NCBI RefSeq assembly: GCF_008244685.1
Contig: NZ_VTFT01000001.1
Span: 413,248 to 477,247 of the forward strand
DNA from: Luteimonas viscosa
GTDB taxonomy: Bacteria; Pseudomonadota; Gammaproteobacteria; Xanthomonadales; Xanthomonadaceae
Length of the DNA stretch: 64,000 nucleotides
Direction: 5' to 3'
Made by a program: the position numbers and the translations under genes. The notes under the pieces were generated by a model. It had not been told where the DNA came from and did no database searches. It saw only the letters and a program-made list of their open reading frames with translations. Below, in pieces: positions 1 through 11,761 of this stretch. Within the stretch, counting starts at the first letter, position 1; the number at the start of each line of letters is the position of its first letter.

Positions 1-785
1 GTGCCGTCGCTGTCGACGAACAGCAGGCGGTCGCCGTCGCCGTCGAAGGCGATGCCGAGCTCTGCGCCCGTCTCGCGCACGCGCGCGGCCAGGCCTTCCG
101 GGTGCATGGAGCCGACGCCGTCGTTGATGTTGGTGCCGTTGGGCGAAACCCCGATCGTCTCGACCTGGGCGCCGAGCTCGGCCAGCACCATCGGCCCGAT
201 CTGGTAGGTCGCCCCGTTGGCGCAGTCGACCACGATCCGCATGCCACCGAGATCGAAACTGCGCGAGACCGATCCCTTGCAGGCCTCGACGTAGCGGCCC
301 ACCGCGTCGCGCGTGCGCACCGCCTTGCCCAGCTGTTCCGACGAGACCGTGCTGAACGGGGTTTCCAGCGAGGCTTCGATCGCCAGCTCGGTGGCGTCGT
401 CGAGCTTCTCGCCGTCGGCGGAGAAGAATTTGATGCCGTTGTCGTAGTGCGGATTGTGCGAGGCGGAAATCACGATGCCGCCGTCGGCGCGCATCGAGCG
501 GGTGAGATGCGCCACCGCTGGCGTCGGCATCGGTCCCATCAGCTGCACGTCCACGCCCGCCGCCACCAGCCCGGCCTCCAGCGCCGCCTCGAACATGTAG
601 TTCGAGATCCGGGTGTCCTTGCCGATGATCACCTGCGGCTTGCGCCACTCCCCGCCCTGCCCGGCCGCCGCCGCGCGCAGGGCGTGGCCGTAGGCGTTGC
701 CCAGGCGCAGCACGAAATCGGCCGAGATCGCGCCCTCGCCGACGCGGCCCCGGATGCCGTCGGTTCCGAAGTATTTCCGGCTCAT
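1..785 (-). CDS. glmM: Phosphoglucosamine mutase (5' part only)
   Basis: Interconverts glucosamine-6-phosphate and glucosamine-1-phosphate in the cytoplasm, on the way to UDP-GlcNAc for peptidoglycan and LPS. Only the first 261 or so codons are present; the gene runs off the left edge. The protein begins [13 protein letters not shown], the typical GlmM start. It has the phospho-serine motif ISASHN with the active serine near residue 109, and the metal-binding DGDGDR near the window edge. Its ATG overlaps the accD stop codon (ATGA), so it is probably co-translated with accD. Identity is secure. Confidence 0.96.
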   Translation of the reverse strand, partial: MSRKYFGTDGIRGRVGEGAISADFVLRLGNAYGHALRAAAAGQGGEWRKPQVIIGKDTRISNYMFEAALEAGLVAAGVDVQLMGPMPTPAVAHLTRSMRADGGIVISASHNPHYDNGIKFFSADGEKLDDATELAIEASLETPFSTVSSEQLGKAVRTRDAVGRYVEACKGSVSRSFDLGGMRIVVDCANGATYQIGPMVLAELGAQVETIGVSPNGTNINDGVGSMHPEGLAARVRETGAELGIAFDGDGDRLLFVDSDG

Positions 786-1663
786 GCGGCAACGTCCTGC
801 GGCACCGGCTGCCGGGTCATCATCGCCACCAGGGTGGCGATCCGGTTGCGCAGCTCGCGACGGTCGCAGATCTGGTCGATCGCGCCGTGCTCGAGCAGGA
901 ACTCCGAGCGCTGGAAGCCCTCGGGCAGGGTCTCGCGCACGGTCTGCTCGATCACGCGCGGGCCGGCGAAGCCGATCAGCGCGTCGGGCTCGGCCATGTT
1001 GACATCGCCCAGCATCGCGAACGAGGCCGAGACGCCGCCGGTGGTGGGGTGGGTCATCACCGAGATGTAGGGCAGCCCCGCGGCGCGAAGGCGGCCGAGC
1101 GCCGCGGAGGTCTTGGCCATCTGCATCAGCGAGAACAGGCTCTCCTGCATGCGCGCGCCGCCGCTGGCGGAGAAACAGACGAAGCCCGAGCCGATCTCCA
1201 GCGCGCGCTCGGCCCCGAGCGCGAAGCGCTCGCCCACCACCGAGCCCATCGACCCGCCCATGTAGGCGAAATCGAACGCGGCGGCGACCATCGGCATCTG
1301 CCTGAGCCTGCCTTCCATCACGATCAGCGCGTCGCGCTCGCCGGTGGCCTTCTGCGCGGCCTTGATGCGGTCGGCGTACTTCTTCTGGTCGCGGAACCTG
1401 AGCACGTCGGTCGGGCCGAGTTCGCCGCCGATCTCGTGCAGCGTGCCCGGATCGAGGAAGGCCTTGAGCCGGGCGCGGGCGCGGATCGGGCGATGGAAGC
1501 CGCACTTCGGGCAGACCTCGAGGTTTTCCTCGAGCTCGGGGCCGTAGAGCACCGCGGCGCAGCGCTCGCATTTTTCCCACAGCCCCTCGGGCACGCTGCG
1601 CTTGCGGGTCACGCCGCTGTCGGTGCGGATGCGCGGCGGCATCAGTTTCTTCAACCAGCTCAT
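782..1663 (-). CDS. accD: Acetyl-CoA carboxylase carboxyltransferase subunit beta
   Basis: Beta half of the carboxyltransferase that makes malonyl-CoA, the first committed step of fatty acid synthesis; it works with AccA. The protein is 293 aa, normal for the family. A zinc ribbon is formed by Cys32, Cys35, Cys51 and Cys54, followed by the crotonase-like carboxyltransferase domain with [11 protein letters not shown] and [10 protein letters not shown]. The reading frame stays open far upstream into trpA, but [10 protein letters not shown] is the conserved N-terminus, so I start at 1663. It sits 209 bases after trpA and overlaps glmM by 4 bases. Confidence 0.97.
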   Translation of the reverse strand: MSWLKKLMPPRIRTDSGVTRKRSVPEGLWEKCERCAAVLYGPELEENLEVCPKCGFHRPIRARARLKAFLDPGTLHEIGGELGPTDVLRFRDQKKYADRIKAAQKATGERDALIVMEGRLRQMPMVAAAFDFAYMGGSMGSVVGERFALGAERALEIGSGFVCFSASGGARMQESLFSLMQMAKTSAALGRLRAAGLPYISVMTHPTTGGVSASFAMLGDVNMAEPDALIGFAGPRVIEQTVRETLPEGFQRSEFLLEHGAIDQICDRRELRNRIATLVAMMTRQPVPQDVAA

Positions 1664-1706
1664 GCCTGGGTCGAGTCCGGTCGCGGTCGCGCCGCGGAAG
1701 GCGCGC

Positions 1707-1712
1707 AGTTTA
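1707..1712 (-). promoter_or_regulatory. Possible accD -10 box (TAAACT)
   Basis: In the 209-base gap between trpA and accD the minus strand carries TAAACT about 44 bases before the accD start. No good -35 box lies at the usual distance. It may give accD-glmM its own promoter inside the trp cluster. This is a weak call made by eye. Confidence 0.3.
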
Positions 1713-1872
1713 GCGCAAGGCCCGGTGCCGGCTCCGAGTCCCGGCCGCCCCGGCACCTGCAGCGGCAGTCGCCGCGCGACGCCAACCTGCCGCCTTGCAA
1801 GACATTGAACCGCAAGGAGAACCAGCCGCTTCGGTCGCGGCGGGCCGCAAGCCGGGCCGTCGGGCGCGGGGT

Positions 1873-2678
1873 TCAGTCCAGTGCGGCCCGCAAGGGCGCG
1901 AGAAACGCGCGGGCGCGGGCCGCCGCGTCGGTGACATCGGCGGCGTCTGCCAGCGCCGAGACCAGCGCGCTGCCGACCACCACCCCGTCCGCGTCCCGCG
2001 CCATCGCCGCCGCGCCGGCCGCGTCGCGGATGCCGAAGCCCGCCACCACCGGCACTTCGGCACCGGCGCGGATCCGCCGCAGGTGGTCGGCGGCTACCAC
2101 CGTGTCGAGCCGCTCCGAGGCGCCCGTCACCCCGGCGAAGCTGACGTAATAGAGATAGCCGCTCGCGTTCGCCAGCAGGGCCGCAAGGCGCGCGTCGGTG
2201 GTGGTCGGAGAGGCCAGCAGGATCAGGTCGATGCCGTGCGCGGTGAACGCGTCGCGGAACTCCGGCGCCTCCTCGGGCGGCAGGTCGACCAGCAGCACGC
2301 CGTCGACCCCCGCCTCCGCCGCCTCGCGCGCGAACCGCGCCGCGCCGCGGATCTCGACCGGATTGAGATAGCCCATCAGCACCAACGGCGTGTCCGGATC
2401 TCCGCCGCGGAAGGCCTGCACCGCCTCCAGCACCCAGGTCAGTCCGGCGCCGCGCGCCAGCGCGCGCTCCGAGCTGCGCTGGATCGTCGGCCCGTCGGCC
2501 ATCGGGTCGGAAAACGGCACGCCGAGTTCGATCACGTCCGCACCGGCCTCGACCAGCGCATGCATAACCGGCACCGTCGATTCCAGCGACGGATCTCCGG
2601 CGGTGACGAAGGGGATCAGTGCCTTGCGGCCGCCGGCCGCGAGCTTCGCGAACCTGCGTCGCAGGCGGTCCGGCCGGC

Positions 2679-2682
<4 letters not shown>
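1873..2682 (-). CDS. trpA: Tryptophan synthase alpha chain
   Basis: Cleaves indole-3-glycerol phosphate to indole and glyceraldehyde-3-phosphate; the indole is channelled to TrpB. The protein is 269 aa, the usual size. The catalytic pair Glu52 (in [11 protein letters not shown]) and Asp63 (MADGP) is present, as are the glycine-rich phosphate-binding turns GFGIRD and GSALV near the C-terminus. The ATG overlaps the trpB stop (ATGA), so the two subunits are translationally coupled. The long upstream extension of this frame is an antisense shadow of trpB coding. Confidence 0.97.
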
Positions 2683-3896
<1,214 letters not shown>

Positions 3897-3953
3897 GGCG
3901 GGTCGCGGCAGCGGGAAGGAATCCACCCTAACGCACGCATCAAGCATGGGAAA

Positions 3954-3966
3954 CCGATAATATCGG
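3954..3966. promoter_or_regulatory. Palindrome in the trpB / lysR divergent promoter region
   Basis: CCGATAATATCGG is a perfect dyad in the 92-base gap between the divergent trpB and lysR starts. It contains an AT-rich core in an otherwise GC-rich gap, giving a GATAAT-like -10 for lysR on plus and a TATTAT-like -10 for trpB on minus. It is therefore either overlapping promoters, an operator for the neighbouring LysR protein, or both. The dyad is seen directly; the function is inferred. Confidence 0.45.
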
Positions 3967-3988
3967 ACAAACTCGTCAGGAAAACTCA

Positions 3989-4885
3989 ATGATGACCAGC
4001 CGTGTCCTGCCCTCGCTCAACGCCTTGCGCGCCTTCGAGGCGACCGCGCGACTGGGCAGCGTGGCGCGCGCGGCCGGCGAACTGCACGTCACCCCCGGCG
4101 CGGTCAGCCGCCAGTTGCACCTGCTGCAGGAGGACCTCGGAACCGGGCTGTTCGTGCGAGCCGGTCGCGGCCTGCGCCTGACGGACGCCGGCGAACGGTT
4201 GCGCGACGCGACCCGCACGGCCTTCGACCAGTTGCAGGCGACCGTGCGCACGCTGCGCCGGGGAACGGCTTCCGGCACCCGCGTCATCGGCTGCCCCGGC
4301 AGCCTGCTCGCGCGCTGGATGATCCCGCGCCTCGAGCGCCTGCATGCCGACCTGCCCGGGCTGCACCTGCACCTGTCGCCGCACGACGGCGAGTTCGATC
4401 CTGCCCTGCCCGGCCTCGACGCCGCGCTGCTGATCGGGGCGCCGCCCTGGCCTTCGCACTGGCGCGTGCATGCGCTGGCGCCGGAGCGGATCGGCCCGGT
4501 GCTCAATCCGCGCCATCCCGCGTTCGCGCGCCTGTCCGGCCAACCGGCCGCGGCGCTGGCGGCGGAAGAGCTGCTGCATACCGCCTCGCGGCCACAGGCC
4601 TGGCCGCAGTGGGCGCGCCGACAGGGCCTCGATCCCGCGCGGCTCCGGTTCGGCACCGGCTTCGAACACCTGTACTACCTGCTCGAAGCCGCGGTCGCCG
4701 GCCTCGGCATCGCGATCGCGCCGGAGCCGCTGGTCGCCGCGGACGTCGCCGCCGGCCGGCTGGCCGCGCCCTGGGGCTTCATCGAGACCGGGGCGCAATG
4801 GTGCCTGTGCGCGCCGGTCGCCGGGGATGCGCAGCTCGAACGGCTCGCCGGCTGGTTGCGTGGCGAGTTCGCGGCCGGCGGCTGA
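3989..4885 (+). CDS. LysR-family regulator, TrpI/GcvA-like
   Basis: Transcription factor of 298 aa. A winged helix-turn-helix occupies about residues 8-65 ([20 protein letters not shown], then [13 protein letters not shown]), followed by a periplasmic-binding-protein-like effector domain to the C-terminus. LNALRAFEA is typical of the GcvA/TrpI branch. It is divergent from trpBA and tail-to-tail with trpF (3-base gap), so trpBA is the likeliest target, with indole-glycerol phosphate as a possible effector by analogy to Pseudomonas TrpI. Two adjacent ATGs (3989, 3992) make the exact start ambiguous by one codon. Confidence 0.88.
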   Translation: MMTSRVLPSLNALRAFEATARLGSVARAAGELHVTPGAVSRQLHLLQEDLGTGLFVRAGRGLRLTDAGERLRDATRTAFDQLQATVRTLRRGTASGTRVIGCPGSLLARWMIPRLERLHADLPGLHLHLSPHDGEFDPALPGLDAALLIGAPPWPSHWRVHALAPERIGPVLNPRHPAFARLSGQPAAALAAEELLHTASRPQAWPQWARRQGLDPARLRFGTGFEHLYYLLEAAVAGLGIAIAPEPLVAADVAAGRLAAPWGFIETGAQWCLCAPVAGDAQLERLAGWLRGEFAAGG

Positions 4886-4888
4886 GCT

Positions 4889-5545
4889 TCAGCCGCAGTC
4901 CGCGCGACGGACTTCCTCGACGAACCTGCGCATGCGCGCGCCGTCCTTGACCCCGGGTGCCTCGCCCGGCGCCTCCACGCCGCTGGCCACGTCCACGCCC
5001 CAGGGCCGGGTGGCCAGGACCGCGTCGTGGATGTTGTCCGGGGTCAGTCCGCCTGCCACGAGGATCGGCTTGGTCATCCCGCGCGGCGCCAGCGACCAGT
5101 CGAAGGCGCGCCCGGTGCCGCCAGCCTCGCCGGGGGCGTGGGCATCGAGCAGGAACCCCGCCGCCGAGGGATAGCGCGCGTGCAGCGCCAACGGATCGGG
5201 GGACGCGCCCGCCCCCATCGCCACCGCCTTGATGTACGGCAGGCCGAACATGCGGCAGAACGCCTCGTCCTCGTCGCCGTGAAACTGCAGCAGCGACGGC
5301 CTGACCACGCCGACCACCTGGCGCACCTCTTCGGCGTCGTTGTTCATGAACAGGGCGACCGCGTCGACCATCGGTGCCAGCGCCTCGCGCATCGCCGCCG
5401 CCTGGTCGGGTTCGAGCCGGCGCGGACTCGGCACAGCGAACACGAAGCCCACGGCATCGACGCCGAGTTCGCCGGCAAGGCGGACGTCGCCGGGGCGGGT
5501 CATGCCACAGAACTTGATGCGCGTGCGGAACAGCGGTGACGACAT
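4889..5545 (-). CDS. trpF: Phosphoribosylanthranilate isomerase
   Basis: Amadori rearrangement of N-phosphoribosylanthranilate to CdRP in tryptophan synthesis. The protein is 218 aa, a single TIM barrel as a free-standing enzyme (not fused to TrpC). The general-base cysteine is in KFCGMTRP near the N-terminus, and the general acid is an aspartate in LLDAHA; the phosphate loop VAGGLTPDN and the VDVASGVE strand are present. An upstream in-frame ATG would add nine residues (MQRLPGKAA), but [14 protein letters not shown] fits the family better. It lies about 100 bases after truA. Confidence 0.97.
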   Translation of the reverse strand: MSSPLFRTRIKFCGMTRPGDVRLAGELGVDAVGFVFAVPSPRRLEPDQAAAMREALAPMVDAVALFMNNDAEEVRQVVGVVRPSLLQFHGDEDEAFCRMFGLPYIKAVAMGAGASPDPLALHARYPSAAGFLLDAHAPGEAGGTGRAFDWSLAPRGMTKPILVAGGLTPDNIHDAVLATRPWGVDVASGVEAPGEAPGVKDGARMRRFVEEVRRADCG

Positions 5546-5646
5546 GGCGGCCTTTCCTGGGAGACGCTGCATTGTGCGGATTCCGCGCGCTTTCGGACAG
5601 CACCCCATGGGGACGCCCCCGGCGTTCCCGGCGAAGCGCGCGCGGC

Positions 5647-6435
5647 TCAGGGCAGGCTGACGTCCGCCGGCAGCCCATGGGCCGCGGGATACAGCGGCCC
5701 GACGAACACCAGGCCGGCCGCGGGCGCCGTGGGGCCGGCCCGCGTGCGGTCGCGCAACGCCAGCAGCTCGGCGATCCACGCCTCGGGACGGGCACCGGCG
5801 CCGACCTCGAGCAGCGAGCCGACGATGTTGCGGACCATGTGGTGCAGGAACGCGTTCGCCTGCACGTCGATGGCGACGACCTCCCCTTCCCGCGACACCG
5901 CGATCCGCTGCAGGTCCCGCCGCGCGTGCGTCGCCTCGCACTCGGCGGAGCGGAACGCGCCGAAGTCGTGTTCGCCGAGCAGCGCCTGGGCAGCGCGGTG
6001 CATCGCACCGGCGTCGAGCGGACGCCAGTGCCAGGACAGCCACTGCCGTGCCAGCGCAGGTCGCACCTGCCGGTTGAGGATGCGGTAGCGATAGCGGCGC
6101 GCCACCGCGGAGAAACGCGCGTTGAAATCGTCCGCCACCGGCCGGCACCAGACCACGCTGACCGACGGCGGCAGGCGCGTGGTGGTGCCGAGCGTCCAGG
6201 CGCGCGGATCGCGCACGGCATCGCTGTCGAAGTGCGCGACCTGGCAGCGCGCGTGCACGCCGGCATCGGTGCGACCGGCGCAGACGGTGGTCACCGGCGC
6301 ATCGGCGACCGAGGACAGCGCGGTTTCGAGCACGCCCTGGACGGTGCGGTCGTCCACGGCGCCCGGCTGGGTCAGGCGCTGCCAGCCGCGGAATTCCGAG
6401 CCGTCGTATTCGACGCCTATCGCGTAACGGGGCAC
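5647..6435 (-). CDS. truA: tRNA pseudouridine(38-40) synthase
   Basis: Forms pseudouridine at positions 38, 39 and 40 of the tRNA anticodon arm. The protein is 262 aa. It has the catalytic aspartate in [11 protein letters not shown] and the family N-terminus [17 protein letters not shown]. The frame is open far upstream through fimV, but homology begins only at [12 protein letters not shown], so the start is a GTG at 6435, five bases after the fimV stop. It is likely translated from the fimV mRNA. Confidence 0.95.
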   Translation of the reverse strand: MPRYAIGVEYDGSEFRGWQRLTQPGAVDDRTVQGVLETALSSVADAPVTTVCAGRTDAGVHARCQVAHFDSDAVRDPRAWTLGTTTRLPPSVSVVWCRPVADDFNARFSAVARRYRYRILNRQVRPALARQWLSWHWRPLDAGAMHRAAQALLGEHDFGAFRSAECEATHARRDLQRIAVSREGEVVAIDVQANAFLHHMVRNIVGSLLEVGAGARPEAWIAELLALRDRTRAGPTAPAAGLVFVGPLYPAAHGLPADVSLP

Positions 6436-6440
6436 ACCAC

Positions 6441-8321
6441 TCAGGCCAGTTCGCGCAGCAGCCGCTGGGCTTCGCCGCGGGCGCCGGCGTCGCCGGAGTC
6501 GGCGACTTCCTGCAGCAGGCTGCGGGCCGTGTCGGTGTCGCCGAGGTCGATGTACGCACGTGCCAGTTCGATGCGTTCCTGCCCCGCGGGCGCGGGATTG
6601 AGGGGCGCCACCGCCGCGCCCTGTGCACCTTCGTCCCCCGCGGCGTGCCAGGTGGGCGAGGTGCCGGCAGCCGCAGCGGGAGCCGCCTGCCAGGTGGAGC
6701 CCGGATTCCCGGGGGCCGGCGCAGCGGCGACCAGCGGTTCCGGTTCCGGTCCGGTTGCCTGTTCCGGAGCCAGCACGGCGACCGGCACCGCCGTCTCCGA
6801 CTTCACCGGCGCCTTGCTGGCCGCCGAAGCGAACCCGTAGCTCGGCTTGCGCTCGCGCGCCTCGCCCTTGCGACGAGAGACCAGCCAGGCGGCCAGCAAT
6901 GCCGCGGCGACCAGACCCAGGCCGATCCACAGCCACGGCAGGCCGGCACCGGTATCCGCCGGCGTTCCGGCCCCGGTCTGTGCCGAGGTGCCGGTCGCGG
7001 GCTCCGCATTGCTTTGCGCCAGCCGCTGCTGCGCGGCGGCGAGCTCGCTGTCCTTCATCTGGATCAGTTGCTGCTGCTGTTGCTGCAGCTGCTCCAGTTC
7101 GGCCAGGCGCGTCTTCAGCTCCTGTACCTCGGCGTCGCGCGCGGCGAGGGTTTCCCGGGTCTGGACCAGTTCCTGTTGCTGCAGCATGTCGCCCTCGCCC
7201 CCGGCAGCGGTGCCGGTTCGTGTTCCCGCTTCCTGGCCACCACCCGACGAAGGCGGCACGATCTCGAGCCGCGCCTCGGCGATCCGGCCGGCGCCCTGCG
7301 CGCCAGCGGCCGGCGCGCGTTCTCCGGTCGCAGGCGTCGCGCCCTCGCCCGCTTCGGCGACGGCGTCCGGCTGTGCCACCGGTCGCCGCATTTCGCGCCA
7401 GCGGCTGACGTGTTCGCGGACCACCGCGTTGGCTTCGGCGATGCTGGTGTCCGACCAGGCATCGGTCGGCGGTACGCGCAGCACGGCCCCCTGCCTGACC
7501 AGGTTGACGTTGCCGCCAATGAAGGCTTCGGGATTGGCGCGCAGCAGCGCCAGCATCACCTGGTTGAGGCTGTGTCCGCTGCCGGTGGAGAGCGAGGCGG
7601 CGATTTCGCCCAGTGTCTGCCCGGCCTGCACCGGCCCGTACTCGCCCGGCGTGCCGGGCGCGGCAGCCGTTGGCATGGCGACCGGCGCGGACGCCGGTGC
7701 GGGCGTCGGCGGGGGCGGGTCTTCCGCCGCGACCGCCTGCGGTTCGTCCGCCTCGGCCACGTCGGGCTCCGAGGTCGCATCCGGCTCCGCGCCGGGCGGA
7801 TCGGTCGTGGCGACCTCCGGTGGACGGGTGATCACGTTCGACGGCGCCGCCTGCGGGGCCTGGATCGGCGGCTGGGCGGGCGCGGCCACCGTCTGCGGCG
7901 TGTCGACCAGCGCCGAATATTCGCGCACCAGCCGGCCCTGGCCCCAGTCGACCTCGACCAGGAAGGTCAGCATCGGCTGCTGCACCGGCACGTCGCTGGT
8001 GATGCGGATCACCGGGCGGCCCTGTGCATCGAGCGCGACCGCGAAGCGCAGGCCCGACACCAGCCCGGTCGGCGGCTCCAGCCCGATCCGGCGGAAGGTA
8101 TCCGGCGAGGCCAGCCGTGCCTGCAGGTTCTCCAGCTCCGACGGGTCGGCCGAAATGATCGGGATCTCCGCCAGCAGCGGTTCGCCCGAGCGCGACTTGA
8201 CCTCGATCTGCCCAAGTCCCAGCGCGAATGCCGGCAACGTCAGCAGGGCCAGCAGCAGGCCGCAGGCGATCGCCCACGCCCTGCCCCGTGCTGTCGATCT
8301 GGTCGGTCGCGGCTTCTGCAT
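6441..8321 (-). CDS. fimV: FimV-like pilus/polarity protein with LysM domain
   Basis: Inner-membrane peptidoglycan-binding protein; family members organise polar type IV pili, twitching and the type II secretion apparatus. The protein is 626 aa, shorter than the 900 or so of Pseudomonas FimV. In order it has a signal peptide ([14 protein letters not shown]), the FimV N-terminal domain starting [19 protein letters not shown], a Pro/Ala-rich stretch, a LysM domain near residues 230-300, a Gln-rich coiled coil, one membrane segment ([20 protein letters not shown]), and a C-terminal TPR-type domain ([20 protein letters not shown]). The acidic repeats of larger FimV proteins are absent. It lies between asd and truA, as in related species. 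Confidence 0.92.
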   Translation of the reverse strand: MQKPRPTRSTARGRAWAIACGLLLALLTLPAFALGLGQIEVKSRSGEPLLAEIPIISADPSELENLQARLASPDTFRRIGLEPPTGLVSGLRFAVALDAQGRPVIRITSDVPVQQPMLTFLVEVDWGQGRLVREYSALVDTPQTVAAPAQPPIQAPQAAPSNVITRPPEVATTDPPGAEPDATSEPDVAEADEPQAVAAEDPPPPTPAPASAPVAMPTAAAPGTPGEYGPVQAGQTLGEIAASLSTGSGHSLNQVMLALLRANPEAFIGGNVNLVRQGAVLRVPPTDAWSDTSIAEANAVVREHVSRWREMRRPVAQPDAVAEAGEGATPATGERAPAAGAQGAGRIAEARLEIVPPSSGGGQEAGTRTGTAAGGEGDMLQQQELVQTRETLAARDAEVQELKTRLAELEQLQQQQQQLIQMKDSELAAAQQRLAQSNAEPATGTSAQTGAGTPADTGAGLPWLWIGLGLVAAALLAAWLVSRRKGEARERKPSYGFASAASKAPVKSETAVPVAVLAPEQATGPEPEPLVAAAPAPGNPGSTWQAAPAAAAGTSPTWHAAGDEGAQGAAVAPLNPAPAGQERIELARAYIDLGDTDTARSLLQEVADSGDAGARGEAQRLLRELA

Positions 8322-8362
8322 GGCCGCGACTCTAGCCGCCCCGGCGCGGATTAGGCAATGTT

Positions 8363-9391
8363 TCAGCCTTCGGCCGCGACCAGCTCGGCGAGCTGCACCG
8401 CGTTGAGCGCGGCGCCCTTGCGGATGTTGTCGGAGACGATCCACAGGTTCAGGCCGCGCGGATGCGAGAGGTCCTCGCGGATGCGCCCGACGAACACCGC
8501 GTCCTTGCCCGAGGCGTGGGTCACGGGCGTCGGGTAGCCGCCCGGCTCGCGCTCGTCGACCACTTCCACCCCCGGCGAGGCCGCCAGCAGCTCGCGCGCG
8601 GCTTCCGGCGTCACTTTCTCGCGCGTCTCGATCGCGACCGCCTCGGAGTGGCCGTAGAACACCGGCACGCGCACCGCGGTCGGGTTCACCTGGATCGACT
8701 GGTCGCCGAGGATCTTGCGCGTCTCCCAGACCAGCTTCATCTCCTCCTTGGTGTAGCCGTTGTCCAGGAAGCTGTCGATGTGCGGGATCAGGTTGAAGGC
8801 GATCTGCACCGGGAACTTCTGCGGGTCGATGTCGGCGAAGCCGAGCAGTTGCGCGGTCTGCCTGCCCAGTTCCTCCATCGCGCTGCGGCCGGCGCCCGAG
8901 ACCGACTGGTAGGTCGCCACGTTGATGCGTTCGATGCCGTACCTGCGGTGCAGCGGCGCCAGCGCCACCAGCATCTGCATGGTCGAGCAGTTGGGATTGG
9001 CGATGATGCCGCGCGGGCGGTTCTTCACCTGCTCGGGATTGACCTCACTCACCACCAGCGGCACGTCGTCGTCGTAGCGGAAGGCCGAGGAGTTGTCGAT
9101 CACCACGGCGCCGGCGGCGGCGAACTTCGGCGCGTATTCCTTCGAGGTGTCGCCGCCGGCGGAGAAGAGCGCGATGTCGATGCCGGCGGGATCGAAGCTG
9201 GCGAGGTCCTGCACGACATGGTCGTCACCGCGGAACTCGATGGTGCTGCCGGCTGAGCGCTCGGACGCGAGCGGCACCAGCTTGCCGACCGGGAAATCCC
9301 GCTCGGCGAGGATCGACAGCATGACTTCGCCGACGGCGCCGGTGGCACCGACGACCGCGACGTTGAAGCGACGGTTCTGGGGATTGTTCAT
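8363..9391 (-). CDS. asd: Aspartate-semialdehyde dehydrogenase
   Basis: NADPH-dependent reduction of aspartyl phosphate to aspartate semialdehyde, the branch point to lysine/DAP, threonine and methionine. The protein is 342 aa. The nucleotide-binding motif GATGAVGEVML lies at the N-terminus, the catalytic cysteine is Cys135 in NPNCST, and the substrate arginine and histidine lie in the C-terminal domain. The compact Gram-positive-like length fits the asd type usual in this order. It is 124 bases from the dehydrogenase gene upstream and 41 bases before fimV. Confidence 0.97.
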   Translation of the reverse strand: MNNPQNRRFNVAVVGATGAVGEVMLSILAERDFPVGKLVPLASERSAGSTIEFRGDDHVVQDLASFDPAGIDIALFSAGGDTSKEYAPKFAAAGAVVIDNSSAFRYDDDVPLVVSEVNPEQVKNRPRGIIANPNCSTMQMLVALAPLHRRYGIERINVATYQSVSGAGRSAMEELGRQTAQLLGFADIDPQKFPVQIAFNLIPHIDSFLDNGYTKEEMKLVWETRKILGDQSIQVNPTAVRVPVFYGHSEAVAIETREKVTPEAARELLAASPGVEVVDEREPGGYPTPVTHASGKDAVFVGRIREDLSHPRGLNLWIVSDNIRKGAALNAVQLAELVAAEG

Positions 9392-9515
9392 GACGGGGAG
9401 TCCGGGAAAAACGGTTGGGAAGGGAAACCGGTGGAAAGGACGATCAGGAACGGACAGGGCGCGCGCGCCTTCGCTGTGTTCGGGGAACCCTGCGCGGATG
9501 GCGGCGACGGCTCCC

Positions 9516-10547
9516 CTACCGTTTCGCGGTGTCTTTCCCGGGAATGGTGCCGGCGATCGGGGTCGGCGGATCGCCGGCGCGCGGGCCGTGGCCGAGCGCG
9601 GCCACCAAGTTGTCGACGGCCAGCTCGGCCATCGCCCGGCGGGTGGCGAGGCTGGCGCTGCCCACGTGCGGCGTGAGCACCACGTTGTCCAGCGCCAGCA
9701 GCCGGGGATCGACGGCGGGTTCGCCCTCGAACACGTCCAGAGCCGCCGATGCGAGCCGTCCGGAGGCGAGCGCGTCGGCGAGCGCGGCCTCGTCGATCAG
9801 GCCACCGCGGGCGATGTTGGTCAGCGTCGCGGTCGGCTTCATCTTCGCGAGGGCGGTCGAATCGATGACGTGGCGGGTGGCGGGCGAATACGGCAGCACC
9901 AGCACCAGGTGGTCCGATTCGCGCAGCAGTGTATCGAAGTCCACCCGGGCGGCACGACTGTTGCGTTCGATACGTTCCGGCAGCCGGCTGCGGTTGTGGT
10001 ACAGCACCCGCATGCCGAAGCCGTGCGCGCCCCGCCGGGCGATCGCCTGCCCGATCCGGCCCATGCCGAGAATGCCCAGGGTGCTGCCGTGCACGTCGCT
10101 GCCGAGCAGCGTGTCGAACGACCACTGCGTCCAGCGCCCGTCGCGCAGCCAGCGCTCGCCCTCGGTGATGCGACGCGCGGCGGCCATCAGCAGGGCGAAG
10201 CCCATGTCGGCGGTGGTTTCGGTCAGCACATCCGGCGTGTTGCTGGCGACGATGCCGCGCGCGCGCAATGCCTCGACATCGAGGTTGTCGTAGCCCACGC
10301 CGACGTTGGCGATGGCGCGCAGCGAGGACGCCTGCACGATCTCCGCGGTGCCGATGCGTTCGTTGAGCGTGACCACCGCGCCGTCGCAGCCGCGCAGCTT
10401 CGCCGCGACCTGCGCCGGAGACCAGACGGTCACCTGCGCGGTGGCACCGACCTCGAAGTGCTCGCCCAGGCGGGCGACGATGTCGTCGAACAACGGCTGC
10501 GACACCCAGACGCGCGGACGCGATGCGGCGGATGGCGCCGGCATCAC
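9516..10547 (-). CDS. D-2-hydroxyacid dehydrogenase (glyoxylate/hydroxypyruvate reductase type)
   Basis: NAD(P)H-dependent reductase of a 2-keto acid, 343 aa. The Rossmann motif is LGILGMGRIGQAIARR. The catalytic Arg is in NIARGGLID, the Glu in DVFEGEP, and the His in LTPHVGSA. The closest named relatives are GhrB/2-ketogluconate reductases, but the substrate cannot be read from sequence. It lies between aroC and asd. An ATG pair at the start leaves a one-codon uncertainty. PdxB-type erythronate-4-phosphate dehydrogenase is less likely, because the extra C-terminal domain of that family is missing. Confidence 0.88.
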   Translation of the reverse strand: MMPAPSAASRPRVWVSQPLFDDIVARLGEHFEVGATAQVTVWSPAQVAAKLRGCDGAVVTLNERIGTAEIVQASSLRAIANVGVGYDNLDVEALRARGIVASNTPDVLTETTADMGFALLMAAARRITEGERWLRDGRWTQWSFDTLLGSDVHGSTLGILGMGRIGQAIARRGAHGFGMRVLYHNRSRLPERIERNSRAARVDFDTLLRESDHLVLVLPYSPATRHVIDSTALAKMKPTATLTNIARGGLIDEAALADALASGRLASAALDVFEGEPAVDPRLLALDNVVLTPHVGSASLATRRAMAELAVDNLVAALGHGPRAGDPPTPIAGTIPGKDTAKR

Positions 10548-10665
10548 GGCCTGCCTCCATGGCGTGCACGCGCCGCAACCGGTGCTGTGCCGCGCGCGGC
10601 CACGCGATCGTCTTCAGGGGGCCGGCGCGGCATGCTCGCCACTCCGGCGCGTGGCGCGCCCCGGT

Positions 10666-11751
10666 TCAACCCGGGATACGCGGCGATACGGCACCCACGT
10701 CGCCGCACTGCGCGCGGTGGCGCAGCGCCTGGTCCATCAGCACCAGCGCCAGCATCGCCTCGCAGATCGGCGTGGCGCGGATGCCGACGCAGGGATCGTG
10801 GCGGCCGGTGGTGACGATGTCGACGACATTGCCGTCCACGTCCACGCCCTCGACCGCCAGGCGCAGGCTCGAGGTCGGCTTGAACGCGACCGACACCACC
10901 ACCTGCTGCCCGGTGCTGATGCCGCCGAGCACGCCGCCGGCATGGTTGGACAGGAAGCCGCCCGGCGTCATCACGTCGCGATGCTGGGTGCCCTTCTGCG
11001 CGACCGAGGCGAAACCGTCGCCGATCTCCACGCCCTTGACCGCGTTGATCGACATCATCGCCGCCGCCAGCTCGCCGTCGAGCTTGCCGTAGACCGGCTC
11101 GCCCCAGCCCGGCGGCACGCCGTCGGCGACCGCGACCAGCTTCGCGCCAACCGAATCGCCGGACTTGCGCAGCGCGTCCATATAGCTTTCCAGCTCGGGC
11201 ACCTGCGCGGCGCATGGCCAGAAGAAGGGGTTGTCCTCGACTGCCGACCAGTCGTGTCCGCGCGGCACCACGTCGCCGATGTGCGTCATGCAGCCGCGCA
11301 CCGTCACACCATGGCGCTCGGCCAGCCATTTCTTCGCGATCACCGCGGCGGCGACCCTCATCGTGGTCTCGCGCGCGGACGAACGACCGCCGCCGCGCGG
11401 ATCGCGCAGGCCGTACTTGTGCCAATACGCGTAGTCGGCATGGCCCGGGCGGAACTGGCGCGCGATGGCGCTGTAGTCCTTGCTGCGCTGGTCGGTGTTG
11501 CGCACCAGCAATGCGATCGGGGTGCCGGTGGTGACGCCCTCGTATACGCCGCTGAGGATCTCGACCTCGTCGGCCTCGCGCCGCGCCGAGGTATGGCGGG
11601 TCTTGCCGGTGGCGCGGCGGTCGAGGTCGTGGGCGAACTCCTCCGCGGAAATCGCGATGCCGGGCGGGCAGCCGTCGATCACGCAGCCGATCGCCGGCCC
11701 GTGCGATTCGCCGAAGGTGGTGACGCGGAACAGGTGTCCGAACGTGTTCAT
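10666..11751 (-). CDS. aroC: Chorismate synthase
   Basis: Final shikimate-pathway step, EPSP to chorismate, needing reduced FMN. The protein is 361 aa. Signatures present are [18 protein letters not shown] near the N-terminus, the central [11 protein letters not shown], and [13 protein letters not shown] near the C-terminus. I start at [18 protein letters not shown]; the longer open frame upstream overlaps prmB and is not conserved. It follows prmB by 10 bases, so the two probably share a transcript. The product feeds the trp genes in this window. Confidence 0.97.
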   Translation of the reverse strand: MNTFGHLFRVTTFGESHGPAIGCVIDGCPPGIAISAEEFAHDLDRRATGKTRHTSARREADEVEILSGVYEGVTTGTPIALLVRNTDQRSKDYSAIARQFRPGHADYAYWHKYGLRDPRGGGRSSARETTMRVAAAVIAKKWLAERHGVTVRGCMTHIGDVVPRGHDWSAVEDNPFFWPCAAQVPELESYMDALRKSGDSVGAKLVAVADGVPPGWGEPVYGKLDGELAAAMMSINAVKGVEIGDGFASVAQKGTQHRDVMTPGGFLSNHAGGVLGGISTGQQVVVSVAFKPTSSLRLAVEGVDVDGNVVDIVTTGRHDPCVGIRATPICEAMLALVLMDQALRHRAQCGDVGAVSPRIPG

Positions 11752-11761
11752 CCGGTCGCGC

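Noticed and set aside
102-1070. Plus-strand open frame of 322 codons across glmM and accD
   Set aside because: It is antisense to two certain genes and has the low-complexity His/Arg/Gly composition typical of high-GC shadow frames.
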